A stretch of 64,000 nt of DNA from Streptomyces sp. NBC_01707 (GTDB taxonomy: Bacteria; Actinomycetota; Actinomycetes; Streptomycetales; Streptomycetaceae), in contig NZ_CP109190.1 of the NCBI RefSeq assembly GCF_041438805.1, positions 7,068,001 through 7,132,000 on the forward strand. Direction: 5' to 3'. Positions 52,598 to 61,503 of this stretch are shown one piece after another (position 1 is the first letter of the stretch; every line of letters begins with the position of its first letter). Both the position numbers and the translations under genes were made by a program. The notes under the pieces were generated by a model, which saw nothing but the letters and a program-made list of their open reading frames with translations, searched no databases and had not been told where the DNA came from.

Positions 52598-52720
52598 GGG
52601 CCTCGAACCTTCGCACGGTTGATCACCCATCCGGGGTGGCAGCGGAGGAACCGCCGAGTCCGTGACGTGCACGGAGCCGGGGATCCGATCCCCCACAACC
52701 CGGTAGGCGGCTCGAGGAAG
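52598..52720 (+). promoter_or_regulatory. ydaO-type (c-di-AMP) riboswitch
   Basis: The conserved ydaO features are seen: CCTCGA (52601-52606) pairing with TCGAGG (52712-52717) as P1, GGGGTGGCAGC, GGAACCGCCGAGTCCGTGACG, and the 3' AACCCGGTAGGCGG. It leads straight to an NlpC/P60 cell-wall hydrolase gene, the usual target in Streptomyces. c-di-AMP binding should turn expression off. Confidence 0.85.
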
Positions 52721-52735
52721 AAGGAGCTCGCCTTC

Positions 52736-53761
52736 GTGGCGTCCCACCGTCGTCCCAAGCAGCCGAGCCGCACCCGCGTGACCGTGCTCACCGCGACCGC
52801 CGCCGCGGCCGTTGCCCTGACCTCCCAGGCCGCCCACGCCGACCCCAAGCCGACCAAGAGTGAGGTCAAGGCGAAGGTCGACAAGCTCTACCACGAGGCG
52901 GAGACGGCCACCGAGAAGTACAGCGGGGCCAAGGAGCAGCAGGAGAAGCTCGAGAAGCAGATCGGCGCGCTGCAGGACAAGGTGGCCCGCGGTCAGCAGG
53001 AGCTCAACACGCTCCGCGGTGGCCTCGGTTCGCTCGCCGCCGCGCAGTACCGCTCCGGTGGCATCGACCCGTCCGTGCAGCTCTTCCTCGCCTCGGACCC
53101 GGACAGCTTCCTCGACGAGGCCTCGGCCCTCGACCAGCTGACGGCCAAGCAGACCGAGTCCCTGGAGAAGATCCAGGAGAAGCAGCGCTCCCTCGCGCAG
53201 CAGCGCAAGGAGGCCCAGGACAAGCTGGCCGACCTCGCGGACGTCCGCAAGACGCTCGGTGAGAACAAGAAGAAGTTCCAGGGCAAGCTCGCCGAGGCGC
53301 GGAGCCTGCTCAACACCCTGACGGCCGCCGAGCGCGAGAAGATGCGCCAGGACGACCTGCGGGCGAGCCGCGCCGCCGGTGACCGGGTCGACCTCGGCAA
53401 CGAGGTCCCCGCCTCCGCCCTCGGCGCCGCCGCCCTCCAGGCCGCCGCCACCCAGCTCAACAAGCCGTACGTCTCCGGCGGTACCGGCCCCAGCTCGTAC
53501 GACTGCTCGGGCCTGACCCAGTGGGCCTACGCCCAGGCCGGTGCGCAGATCACCCGCACCACGTACACCCAGATCAACCAGGGCACCCAGATAGGCCGCA
53601 GCGCCCTCAAGCCGGGCGACCTGGTCTTCTTCAACAACACGGCGCACGTGGGCCTGTACGCGGGCAACAACACCGTCCTGCACGCCCCGAAGCCGGGCGC
53701 GGTGGTCCGCTACGAGTCGATGAACACCATCGGCAGCTTCCAGGTCGGCGTGCGCATCTGA
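52736..53761 (+). CDS. NlpC/P60 peptidoglycan endopeptidase, riboswitch-controlled
   Basis: 341 residues. A signal peptide (TVLTATAAAAVALTSQAAHA, cleaved near residue 33) is followed by a coiled coil (about 40-210). The C-terminal NlpC/P60 domain has the catalytic Cys in SYDCSGLTQWAYAQAG and His in NTAHVGLYAGNN. Such RipA-like enzymes cut the stem peptide during growth or spore germination. The GTG start (VASHRRPKQPS) has AAGGAG upstream. A c-di-AMP riboswitch in its leader links it to cell-wall homeostasis. A paralogue follows. Confidence 0.93.
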   Translation: MASHRRPKQPSRTRVTVLTATAAAAVALTSQAAHADPKPTKSEVKAKVDKLYHEAETATEKYSGAKEQQEKLEKQIGALQDKVARGQQELNTLRGGLGSLAAAQYRSGGIDPSVQLFLASDPDSFLDEASALDQLTAKQTESLEKIQEKQRSLAQQRKEAQDKLADLADVRKTLGENKKKFQGKLAEARSLLNTLTAAEREKMRQDDLRASRAAGDRVDLGNEVPASALGAAALQAAATQLNKPYVSGGTGPSSYDCSGLTQWAYAQAGAQITRTTYTQINQGTQIGRSALKPGDLVFFNNTAHVGLYAGNNTVLHAPKPGAVVRYESMNTIGSFQVGVRI

Positions 53762-53802
53762 CGACGCCCGAACGGGCGAATTCCCACGCCCCTACCGACT
53801 GC

Positions 53803-53847
53803 CCGCCCCGCCGGAGACCACAGGTCACCGGCGGGGCGGCGGCTTTT
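53803..53847 (+). terminator. Rho-independent terminator of the first NlpC/P60 gene
   Basis: A perfect 12-bp stem CCGCCCCGCCGG / CCGGCGGGGCGG, 13-nt loop, then TTTT. Confidence 0.85.
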
Positions 53848-54002
53848 GCACCCCTCACCCGACCGTCGCGGCCGTTGGGCGCTCCGTAGCCGCGCGGCTA
53901 CTGTCTGCCTGCTGTGCAGCTCCTGTACGTCGGTCCGCCCGCCCCGGGTGGCAGGGGGCTGCGCACCTCTGCGTACAGCGGAAGGGAGTGCGGCGTCCTG
54001 TG

Positions 54003-55025
54003 GTGTCCCATCGCCGTTCCACACAGCCTGGCGTCAACCGGAGCGTCCGGATCACAGTCCTGTCGGCGGCGACCGCTGCCGCCGCACTCGGGGCGGCCAC
54101 CGCGAGCGCCGAACCGCAGGACACCCCCCGGACCGCGAAGGCCGAGATCGACCGGTTGTACGGCGAGGCCGAGCGCGCCACCGAGCAGTTCAACAGGGCC
54201 GGGGAGGACGCCGAGCGGCTGCGCGGGGAGGTGATCCGGGCCCAGGAGCGGGCGGCGCGCGACCAGGAACAGATCAACCGGCTCCGCACCGTGGTCGGTT
54301 CGGCTGCCGCCGCGCAGTACCGCGCAGGCTCCATCGATCCCTCGCTCGCCCTGCTGCTCTCTTCGGACCCGGACAGCTACCTCGACCGGGCGGCCACCCT
54401 CGACCGGCTGAACGTCCGTCGGGCGGGCACTCTGCAGAAGCTCCAGCACGCCCGGCGCGGGCTCGCACAGGCCCGTGCGGAGGCTGCCCGCTCGCTGGCC
54501 GGCCTGGGGCGTGACCGGGCCGCCGCCGTCCGCCACAAACGGACCGTCGAGCAGAAGCTCGAGCGGGCCCGGCAGCTGCTGAGCTCACTGCCCGGCGCGG
54601 ACCGCGCGGCCTTCGGCCGGGCCTCGCGCACCGGCCGTGACGACGTCTTCCCGAGCATGACGGATCTCCCGCCGGGTTCGTCCCGGGCAGCCGCCGCCGT
54701 GATGGCGGCCCGGCATGCCGTCGGACGCCCGTACATCTGGGGTGCCAACGGGCCTGGGGGGTTCGACTGCTCCGGGCTGATGCAGTGGGCGTACGCCCAG
54801 GCCGGTGTCAGCCTGCCGCGCACCTCCCAGGCCCAGCGGTACGCCGGACGCATGGTGCCGCTCTCCATGGCCCGCCCGGGCGACCTGGTCGCGTACCGGT
54901 CGGACGCCAGTCACATCGGGATGTACGTCGGCGACGGCCAGGTGATCCACGCCCCGTACCCGGGCGCCCCGGTCCGCTACGACCCGGTCGGCATGATGCC
55001 CGTCTCGTCGGTCACCCGTATCTGA
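54003..55025 (+). CDS. NlpC/P60 endopeptidase, paralogue of the preceding gene
   Basis: 340 residues, with the same layout as the gene before it: signal peptide (RITVLSAATAAAALGAATASA), coiled coil, then NlpC/P60 with Cys in GGFDCSGLMQWAYAQAG and His in ASHIGMYVGDGQ. The N-terminal VSHRRSTQPGV parallels the VASHRR start of its neighbour, supporting this GTG; two other in-frame GTG codons precede it (53988, 54000). The coiled coil is less charged and more Arg-rich. No riboswitch is visible in its 241-bp leader, so regulation has diverged after tandem duplication. Confidence 0.92.
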   Translation: MSHRRSTQPGVNRSVRITVLSAATAAAALGAATASAEPQDTPRTAKAEIDRLYGEAERATEQFNRAGEDAERLRGEVIRAQERAARDQEQINRLRTVVGSAAAAQYRAGSIDPSLALLLSSDPDSYLDRAATLDRLNVRRAGTLQKLQHARRGLAQARAEAARSLAGLGRDRAAAVRHKRTVEQKLERARQLLSSLPGADRAAFGRASRTGRDDVFPSMTDLPPGSSRAAAAVMAARHAVGRPYIWGANGPGGFDCSGLMQWAYAQAGVSLPRTSQAQRYAGRMVPLSMARPGDLVAYRSDASHIGMYVGDGQVIHAPYPGAPVRYDPVGMMPVSSVTRI

Positions 55026-55042
55026 CCCGTACCCTCGGTCGG

Positions 55043-56311
55043 GTGGCTGATCAGGGGCGTACGGCAGGCCGGGGACGTGACGGACGGTGGGGCGCGGCGG
55101 GCGCGGCACTCGCCGCTCTGCTGCTCGCGTCCGCCTGCACGGCCCCCGCTGCCACCTCCCCCGACACCACGGTCCGCGACACCACGGTCCGCGACATCCG
55201 CGCCACCCTGGACCGCCGAGCCGCCGCCGTCCTGGGTCACGACCCGGACGCGTATGTGGCCACGGTCGCCCCCGGCGCCACCGGGCTGCGGACGGCCCAG
55301 CGCCGCGAACTGGCCAATCTCGCGGACGTGCCGTTGAGCTCGTGGACGTACGAAGTGACCGACGTGCACGAGCACGGCGCCGCCGGCGCCACCGCCGACG
55401 TCGAACTGCGGTACCGGATAGCGGGCTACGACAGCGCCCCGGTCACCACCGACCGGGTGCTCGACCTGGAGCGGCACGGGGTGGACGGCCGCTGGTACAT
55501 CACCGCCGACCGCGCAGGGAAGAACGGCGGCCGGCAGCTCTGGCAGCAGGGCGACGTGCGGGTCGTACGCGGCGCTCACAGCCTGGTCCTGGGCGTCGGC
55601 CGCACCCAGGAGGAGCTGCGCCGGATCGCGGACACCGAGGACCGCGCCGTGCCCGCCGTCTCTGCCGCCTGGCCGGAGCGCTGGGCCGCTCGCGTGGTGG
55701 TGGTCGTGCCGAGGACGGTCGACGACATGGCCGGGCTGCTGGGGGCACCGGTGGCGAACTACCGGGGCATCGCGGCCGTCACCACCGGGGAGACCGGCGG
55801 CCCGGGCCGGGCGCCCGCGGACCGGGTGATCGTCAACCCGCAGGCGTACGCGATGCTCGGCACGTTCGGACAGCGGGTGGTCCTCACCCACGAGACCACC
55901 CATGTCGCCACCCGCGCCCGCACCTCCGCCGCCACCCCGACCTGGCTCTCCGAGGGCTTCGCCGACTGGGCGGCCTACCGTGCCGAGGGCCGGACCCCCG
56001 CACAGGTCGCGCCGGAACTGGCCGAAGCCGTCCGGAGCGGCGAGCTGCCCGCCGCACTCCCCACGGACGACGACTTCCGGTTCGGTGGTGACTCCGGACG
56101 CCTCGCGAGGGCGTACGAGGGCGGCTGGCTGGCCTGCGAGCTGATTGCCGACCACTGGGGCGAGAAGAAGCTGTTCGCCCTCTACCGGGCCGTCGGGGGG
56201 CACTCGGGGCGGGGCGCAGCGGTGGAGCAGGCCCTGCACGAGGTGCTCGGCACGACCGAGCAGGACTTCACGGCGCGCTGGCGGGAGTATCTGCGGTCCC
56301 GTCTCGGCTGA
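55043..56311 (+). CDS. Lipoprotein with gluzincin-type metallopeptidase domain
   Basis: 422 residues. The signal ends in LLLASACTAP (Cys about 32), a lipobox. An N-terminal NTF2-like segment (DTTVRDIRATLDRRAAAVLGHDPDAYVATVAP) precedes the zinc site HETTHVATR (HExxH), and TWLSEGFADWAAYRAEG supplies the third glutamate ligand. It is therefore a plausible zinc protease on the cell surface. The GTG is 18 bp past the NlpC/P60 gene, so it may be co-transcribed and share a cell-wall role. Its 3' end overlaps the convergent GT87 gene by 44 bp. Confidence 0.85.
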   Translation: MADQGRTAGRGRDGRWGAAGAALAALLLASACTAPAATSPDTTVRDTTVRDIRATLDRRAAAVLGHDPDAYVATVAPGATGLRTAQRRELANLADVPLSSWTYEVTDVHEHGAAGATADVELRYRIAGYDSAPVTTDRVLDLERHGVDGRWYITADRAGKNGGRQLWQQGDVRVVRGAHSLVLGVGRTQEELRRIADTEDRAVPAVSAAWPERWAARVVVVVPRTVDDMAGLLGAPVANYRGIAAVTTGETGGPGRAPADRVIVNPQAYAMLGTFGQRVVLTHETTHVATRARTSAATPTWLSEGFADWAAYRAEGRTPAQVAPELAEAVRSGELPAALPTDDDFRFGGDSGRLARAYEGGWLACELIADHWGEKKLFALYRAVGGHSGRGAAVEQALHEVLGTTEQDFTARWREYLRSRLG

Positions 56312-57566
56312 CGTCGTCGGCCGGTGCGGACCCGCGACCGGGGACGGGCCGGACCGGCACCGGCTGCTCCGGCCTCCCCGGCTCGGTCACCGTCCGCCGC
56401 CACAGCCGCCTCGCGGCGACCAGGGTCGCCGCGACCAGCAGGCCGTTGCGTACGAACATCAGCGTCACGCCCGTTGCGTCGCTGGTCACCACGTGGATGA
56501 ACCCGAGCGGGAACTCCAGCTGCGTGACGCCCGTCGCCGCCAGCACCAATCCGGCCGGCAATCCCATCCGGCCGGACCGGAAGACCAGGCAGACCGCAGC
56601 GAGACCGACCAGCCACAGCATGTACTGGGGGCTGATCACCCGGCTGGTGGTCGTGAACAGCAGGACCGCGGTGAACGCCGCGTCGGCCGTGGTGCTCGCC
56701 CCGGTCGTGCGGGCCCGCAGCCGCCACACCACCAGCCAGCCGCAGGCGATCAGGCTCAGACCGAGGGCCAGCGTGCTCACCAGCGGTACGTGCGGACCGA
56801 GGAACTCCAGCGATCCGTAGTTCAGCTCCACCCGGCCCTGCCAGCCGAACTGCCGCGCCACATGGAACACCAACGCGCCCAGCGACTCGACCTCGGTGCC
56901 CCGGTCGCGCTGGAAGCCCAGAAAGGCCAGCGCGCCCGGCATCGCCGCCGCACTCGCCACCAGCAGACCGGCCGCCGTCACCGCGGCCGCCGTCCACGAG
57001 CGGCGGGTGTGTTCCCCGCGCGCCGTGCCGACGAGCAGCAGCACCGGCCACACCTTCAGCAACGCACCGAAGGCGGCCAGCGCCCCCAGCACCCGCGGAT
57101 GCCGCGCCCCCGCCAGCAGCGCCGCCACCGCGACCGCCGTCACCATCACGTCGTAGCGGGCGTACGCGGTCGTGCCGAGCAGCGGCACCCCCGCCACCCA
57201 GACCCAGCCGCCCGCCGTCCGTCCGCCGGCCTGCCGGCCCGCGTACAGCAGCAGGCCCAGCACCAGCGCGTCGCACAGGCACACGAGGACGAAGAAGGCC
57301 GAGGTGTAGTCCAGGAACGGCAGCAGCGCGGGGGAGAGGATGGCGAGCGCCGCGACGGGCGGGTACTGCCAGGTGACGTCGGACTGCGGGTACGTACCGC
57401 TCTTCAGCACCTCGGACCAGCCGTGGTAGATCATCGAGACGTCGCTCGTCACGTCCGGGCCCGGCACCGTGATGACCTTCAGGACACAGAGCAGCAACAC
57501 GGCCCTGGTGAGGGTCCACACCGCCACGGGTGCGAGAAATCTGCCGGTGCCGCCTGCTGCCGTCAT
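56268..57566 (-). CDS. GT87-family (DUF2029) membrane glycosyltransferase
   Basis: 432 residues with ten or more transmembrane helices. The first loop has YHGWSEVLKSGTYPQSDVTWQYPP, the family's acidic metal-site region (polyprenyl-phosphate-dependent mannosyltransferases). Later conserved parts include ARYDVMVTAVAVAALLAGARHPRVLG and RVISPQYMLWLVGLAA. It likely moves mannose from a lipid carrier to phosphatidylinositol mannoside or a related glycan. The start is uncertain: ATG at 57578 has its AAGGGA only 1 nt away, so the ATG at 57566 is preferred. It is divergent from the PimB'-like gene. Confidence 0.85.
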   Translation of the reverse strand: MTAAGGTGRFLAPVAVWTLTRAVLLLCVLKVITVPGPDVTSDVSMIYHGWSEVLKSGTYPQSDVTWQYPPVAALAILSPALLPFLDYTSAFFVLVCLCDALVLGLLLYAGRQAGGRTAGGWVWVAGVPLLGTTAYARYDVMVTAVAVAALLAGARHPRVLGALAAFGALLKVWPVLLLVGTARGEHTRRSWTAAAVTAAGLLVASAAAMPGALAFLGFQRDRGTEVESLGALVFHVARQFGWQGRVELNYGSLEFLGPHVPLVSTLALGLSLIACGWLVVWRLRARTTGASTTADAAFTAVLLFTTTSRVISPQYMLWLVGLAAVCLVFRSGRMGLPAGLVLAATGVTQLEFPLGFIHVVTSDATGVTLMFVRNGLLVAATLVAARRLWRRTVTEPGRPEQPVPVRPVPGRGSAPADDVSRDGTADTPASAP

Positions 57567-57666
57567 GGCCGCACTCATTCCCTTCGCCGGTGGCTCGATG
57601 AGCCATGATGCACGGCGTCTGTGTGCGGGAGCCATCAGGCCCAGCTGTTCGGTACTGTCAGCGGCG

Positions 57667-58809
57667 ATGGACAAGACCCTGATCGTCACCAATGACTTTC
57701 CGCCCCGACCCGGCGGTATCCAGGCATTTCTGCACAATATGGCGCTACGCCTGGACCCCGGACAAGTTGTCGTCTACGCCTCCACCTGGAAGCGGAGCCC
57801 CGAGGGCGTCGCGGCCACCGCCGCGTTCGATGCCGAGCAGCCGTTCACCGTCGTCCGTGACCGTACGACGATGCTGCTGCCGACCCCCCGGGTGACCCGG
57901 CGCGCGGTCGAGTTGCTGCGCGCACACGACTGCACATCCGTCTGGTTCGGCGCCGCCGCCCCCCTGGGGCTGATGGCACCGGCGCTGCGGAAGGCCGGCG
58001 CCCGGCGGCTGGTCGCGACGGCGCACGGGCACGAGGCGGCCTGGGCCCAACTGCCCGCGTCCCGGCAGCTGTTGCGCCGGATCGGGGAGGGCACGGACAC
58101 CATCACGTACCTCGGCGAGTACACCCGCTCCAGGATCGCGGCCGCGCTCACCCCCGAGGCCGCGGGCCGCATGGTCCAACTGCCGCCCGGCGTCGACGAG
58201 AAGATCTTCCATCCGAACTCCGGCGGGGACCGGGTCCGGGCCCGGCTCGGGCTCACCGACCGGCCCGTCGTGGTCTGCGTGTCGCGGCTCGTGCCCCGCA
58301 AGGGACAGGACACCCTGATCCTCGCGATGCCCGCGATCCTGGCACGCGAGCCGGACGCCGTACTGCTGATCGTCGGTGGCGGACCGTACGCCAAGGAGCT
58401 GAAGAAGCTGGCCGAGGAGACGGGCGTCAGCGACTCCGTACGGTTCACCGGACCGGTGCCGTGGGAGGAGCTGCCCGCCCACTACGGCGCGGGTGACGTC
58501 TTCGCCATGCCGTGCCGCACCCGCCGCGGCGGCCTCGACGTCGAGGGCCTCGGCATCGTCTACCTGGAGGCGTCCGCGACCGGACTGCCGGTGGTGGCGG
58601 GCGACTCGGGCGGCGCTCCCGACGCCGTACTGGACGGCGAGACCGGCTGGGTGGTGCGGGGCGGCTCCGTGGAGGAGTCCGCCGACCGGATCGCCACCCT
58701 GCTCGGTGACCCCGAGCTGCGGCAGCGGATGGGGGAGCGGGGCCGGGCCTGGGTCGAGGAGAAGTGGCGCTGGGACCTGCTGGCGGAGCGGCTCAGAACG
58801 CTGCTGTGA
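57667..58809 (+). CDS. pimB: GT4 glycosyltransferase, PimB'-like
   Basis: 380 residues, GT-B fold. It closely resembles mycobacterial PimB' (mannosyltransferase adding the second mannose to PIM): VTNDFPPRPGGIQAFL, SVWFGAAAPLGLMAPALRKAGA, ATAHGHEAAWAQLPASRQLLRRIG, VCVSRLVPRKGQDTLI and DVFAMPCRTRRGGLDVEGLGIVYLEAS. The substrate assignment rests on that resemblance, as I cannot align here. The start at MDKTLIVTNDF is clean. It is divergent from the GT87 gene, which makes a two-gene glycolipid locus. Confidence 0.88.
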   Translation: MDKTLIVTNDFPPRPGGIQAFLHNMALRLDPGQVVVYASTWKRSPEGVAATAAFDAEQPFTVVRDRTTMLLPTPRVTRRAVELLRAHDCTSVWFGAAAPLGLMAPALRKAGARRLVATAHGHEAAWAQLPASRQLLRRIGEGTDTITYLGEYTRSRIAAALTPEAAGRMVQLPPGVDEKIFHPNSGGDRVRARLGLTDRPVVVCVSRLVPRKGQDTLILAMPAILAREPDAVLLIVGGGPYAKELKKLAEETGVSDSVRFTGPVPWEELPAHYGAGDVFAMPCRTRRGGLDVEGLGIVYLEASATGLPVVAGDSGGAPDAVLDGETGWVVRGGSVEESADRIATLLGDPELRQRMGERGRAWVEEKWRWDLLAERLRTLL

Positions 58810-58818
58810 GACATACGG

Positions 58819-58853
58819 CGATGCCCGGCGCGTCCTGCGCCGGGCATCGTTTC
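58819..58853. terminator. Bidirectional terminator
   Basis: A perfect 13-bp stem CGATGCCCGGCGC / GCGCCGGGCATCG with loop GTCCT, followed by TTTCT, lies between the pimB-like and sapA-like genes. Confidence 0.8.
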
Positions 58854-58862
58854 TCTGTGTTC

Positions 58863-59330
58863 TCAGCCGCAGTTGCCCCAGCTCATGCGACCGCCGCCGG
58901 CGTTGGCCCCGGCCTGTCCGTCCGGCCCGGTGTTGATCGAGCCCCAGTACTTCACGCACTTGCCCGCGGCGCTGCCCCGGACCGGCTCGGCGTAGCTGGT
59001 GTAGTTGCCCTGGTCGACGTACGTGTTGCCGTTCTGGATGATGAGCTGGGCCGTGGTGAAGGTGGGCGTGCCCGTGTACGAGGTCTTGACCGTCACGACG
59101 CAGTTCTTGCCGCTGCCGCTGCTGTACAGCAGGTGGACGGTGCCGGAGATCGTGCCGCTGCTGAACTTCACGGGGGACGAGGCGACGACGGAGTAGCTGT
59201 GACCGTCGGCCCCGCAGACCGCGGTCGGACTGGCCGCGGCCGCTGCCGCGTCGGCCGTGGCGGGCACCGCCACGAAGACGGAGGCTGCCACGGCCACGAC
59301 CAGACCGGCCCGCTGAAAGGCGGTACGCAC
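58863..59330 (-). CDS. Secreted spore-associated protein A (SapA)-like
   Basis: 155 residues. A Sec signal peptide (QRAGLVVAVAASVFVAVPATADA) is followed by a mature domain. This domain begins VCGADGHSYSVV and holds GTVHLLYSSGSGKNCVVTVKT and AEPVRGSAAGKCVKYWGSI, ending in WGNCG. Four cysteines probably form two disulfides. The pattern matches the small SapA family found on Streptomyces spores, function unknown. The GTG start has GGGGAG upstream. It lies downstream of the acyl-CoA ligase start region but on its own. Confidence 0.75.
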   Translation of the reverse strand: MRTAFQRAGLVVAVAASVFVAVPATADAAAAAASPTAVCGADGHSYSVVASSPVKFSSGTISGTVHLLYSSGSGKNCVVTVKTSYTGTPTFTTAQLIIQNGNTYVDQGNYTSYAEPVRGSAAGKCVKYWGSINTGPDGQAGANAGGGRMSWGNCG

Positions 59331-59427
59331 AGGGGTCTCCCCAGGGAAGCGGATCAGTTCGAGTGATCGCGACCCTTGCACCGCCCGCCGGACGGGGGAC
59401 AAGACCAGGTTCCGGCCAACGCCCCGG

Positions 59428-61224
59428 TCAGCGCTGGTAGATGGACTCGACCTCGTCCGCGAAGTCCTTCGCCACCACATTCCGCTTCAGCTTCAGCGAC
59501 GGCGTGATGTGGCCCGCCTCCTCGGTGAACTGCGAGGCGAGGATGCGGAACTTACGCACGGACTCCGCCTTGGACACCGCCGCGTTGCCGTCGTCCACCG
59601 CCCGCTGCACCTCGGCCAGCAGCTCCGGGTCCTCACGCAGCGACACCGCCGTCGAGCCGGCCGGCTTGCCGTGCTCATCGGCCCAGTGGCCGAGGAACTC
59701 CTCGTCCAGGGTGATCAGCGCACCGACGAACGGCCGTCCGTCGCCGACCACCATGCACTCGGCGACGAGGGCGTGGCTGCGGATCCGGTCCTCGATCACC
59801 GCGGGTGCGACGTTCTTGCCTCCCGCCGTGACGATGATCTCCTTCTTGCGGCCGGTGATCGCGAGATAACCGTCCTCGTCGAGGGTGCCGATGTCGCCCG
59901 TGTGGAACCAGCCGTCGGCCAGCGCCTCGGCCGTCGCCGCCTCGTTGTTCCAGTAGCCCGCGAACAGGTGCTCGCCGTGCAGCAGCACCTCGCCGTCGTC
60001 GGCGATCCGGACGACCGATCCGGGCAGCGGCTGGCCGACCGTACCGATCTTCTGCCGGTCCCACGGGTTGAAGGCGGTGGCCGCGCACGTCTCGGTGAGG
60101 CCGTAGCCCTCCAGCACCGTGAAGCCGATGCCGCGGTAGAAGTGGCCGAGCCGCTCGCCCAGCGGCGCGCCGCCGGAGATCGCGTACTCGCCGCGGCCAC
60201 CGAGCACGGCCCGCAGCTTGCTGAAGACCAGCCGGTCGAACACCTTGTGCTTGAACTTCAGGCCGATGGACGGGCCCTCGGGGGTGCCCAGCGCGCGGCT
60301 GTACGCGATCGCCGTGTTCGCGGCCTTGTCGAAGATCTTGCCCTTGCCGTCGGCCTGCGCCTTGGCGCGCGCCGAGTTGTAGACCTTCTCGAAGACCCGC
60401 GGCACACCGAGGATCAGCGTCGGCCGGAACGAGGCCAGCTCATCGGTGAGGTTCTTGATGTCGGGGACGCAGCCGAGCTTGATGGGCGCCATCACCGACG
60501 CCACCTCGACCAGCCGCCCGAACACATGGGCCGCGGGCAGGAAGAGCAGAACGGAACACTCGCCGGTGCGGAAGAGAGGCCTGAGCCGCTCCACCACATT
60601 GCCGCACTCCGCGAAGAAGCTGCGGTGCGTGAGCACACAGCCCTTGGGGCGGCCGGTGGTGCCCGAGGTGTAGACGATGGTCGCCGGGTCGTCGGCCCTG
60701 GCGCTCGCGCTGCGCAGGTCGACGGTCTCCTCCGAGACCTGGATGCCCGCCGTGGTCAGCTCGTCGACCGCGCCCTTGTCGATCTGCCAGACGTTGCGCA
60801 GGCCGGGCAGCCGGTCACGCACGGAGCTGACGGACTCGGCGTGCGCGTCGCTCTCGACGAGGGCCGCGACCGCTCCCGAGTCGCCGAGGATCCACTGGAC
60901 CTGCTCGGCGGAACTCGTCTCGTACACCGGGACGGTGACCGCCCCGGCGCTCCAGATCGCGAAGTCGAGCAGGACCCATTCGAAACGGGTACGGGACATG
61001 AGCGCGACCCGGTCACCGGGCTCGATGCCCGCGGCGATCAGGCCTTTGGCGGCGGCTCTGACCTCGGCCAGGAACTGGGTGGCGGTCACATCGGTCCAGA
61101 CGCCTGCCACTTTGCGGCTCATCACCGCGACGTCGGGATGCTGCGCGGCATTGCGGCGGATGAGATCCGTCAGGTTGCCGTCCGAGGGGACCTCGTACAG
61201 GGCCGGAAGGCTGAACTCGCGCAA
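59428..61224 (-). CDS. Long-chain acyl-CoA synthetase (FadD15-like)
   Basis: 598 residues, ANL superfamily. It has the ATP-binding loop ATIVYTSGTTGRPKGCVLTH, then VLEGYGLTETCAATAFNP, GWFHTGDIGTLDEDGYLAITGRKKEIIVTAGGKNVAPAVIE, and the C-terminal lysine region LKLKRNVVAKDF. It activates fatty acids for lipid synthesis or breakdown. The start is TTG, with GAGGAG 5 nt upstream. The synteny with PimB' and the SRPBCC and ArsA-like genes matches the mycobacterial fadD15 neighbourhood (from memory), suggesting a glycolipid or lipid-remodelling link. Confidence 0.92.
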   Translation of the reverse strand: MREFSLPALYEVPSDGNLTDLIRRNAAQHPDVAVMSRKVAGVWTDVTATQFLAEVRAAAKGLIAAGIEPGDRVALMSRTRFEWVLLDFAIWSAGAVTVPVYETSSAEQVQWILGDSGAVAALVESDAHAESVSSVRDRLPGLRNVWQIDKGAVDELTTAGIQVSEETVDLRSASARADDPATIVYTSGTTGRPKGCVLTHRSFFAECGNVVERLRPLFRTGECSVLLFLPAAHVFGRLVEVASVMAPIKLGCVPDIKNLTDELASFRPTLILGVPRVFEKVYNSARAKAQADGKGKIFDKAANTAIAYSRALGTPEGPSIGLKFKHKVFDRLVFSKLRAVLGGRGEYAISGGAPLGERLGHFYRGIGFTVLEGYGLTETCAATAFNPWDRQKIGTVGQPLPGSVVRIADDGEVLLHGEHLFAGYWNNEAATAEALADGWFHTGDIGTLDEDGYLAITGRKKEIIVTAGGKNVAPAVIEDRIRSHALVAECMVVGDGRPFVGALITLDEEFLGHWADEHGKPAGSTAVSLREDPELLAEVQRAVDDGNAAVSKAESVRKFRILASQFTEEAGHITPSLKLKRNVVAKDFADEVESIYQR

Positions 61225-61490
61225 GACTGCTGCTCCTCATCGGGCTCCGGTGCCACGGCACTGTGTGACGCACCGGATGCGGTCCAAGATTGGCGGGTAC
61301 TCAGTGGGGTGAGCACGACTGGACTGCCCGGACGTTACCCATCAGTACTAGGTTCCGGATAGGGGGTTCCGGCCAGATGTTTTATGCGTCACACATATTG
61401 GTCGTCCTTGCGCGCACAGTAGTGCACCCGGGTTACGACCAGGAAGTAACCGCAGGTCCGGCGGCTCTACCCATGCTGCGGGCGTCGTCC

Positions 61491-61496
61491 TAGGGT
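61491..61496 (+). promoter_or_regulatory. -10 element suggesting a leaderless metallophosphoesterase mRNA
   Basis: TAGGGT ends 7 bp before the ATG at 61504, so transcription would begin at or next to the start codon. No good -35 is visible. Confidence 0.35.
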
Positions 61497-61503
61497 GATC
61501 GCC

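Noticed and set aside
52583..52735. N-terminal extension of the first NlpC/P60 protein
   Set aside because: It runs through the ydaO riboswitch and lacks a ribosome site; the GTG at 52736 has AAGGAG and precedes a proper signal peptide.
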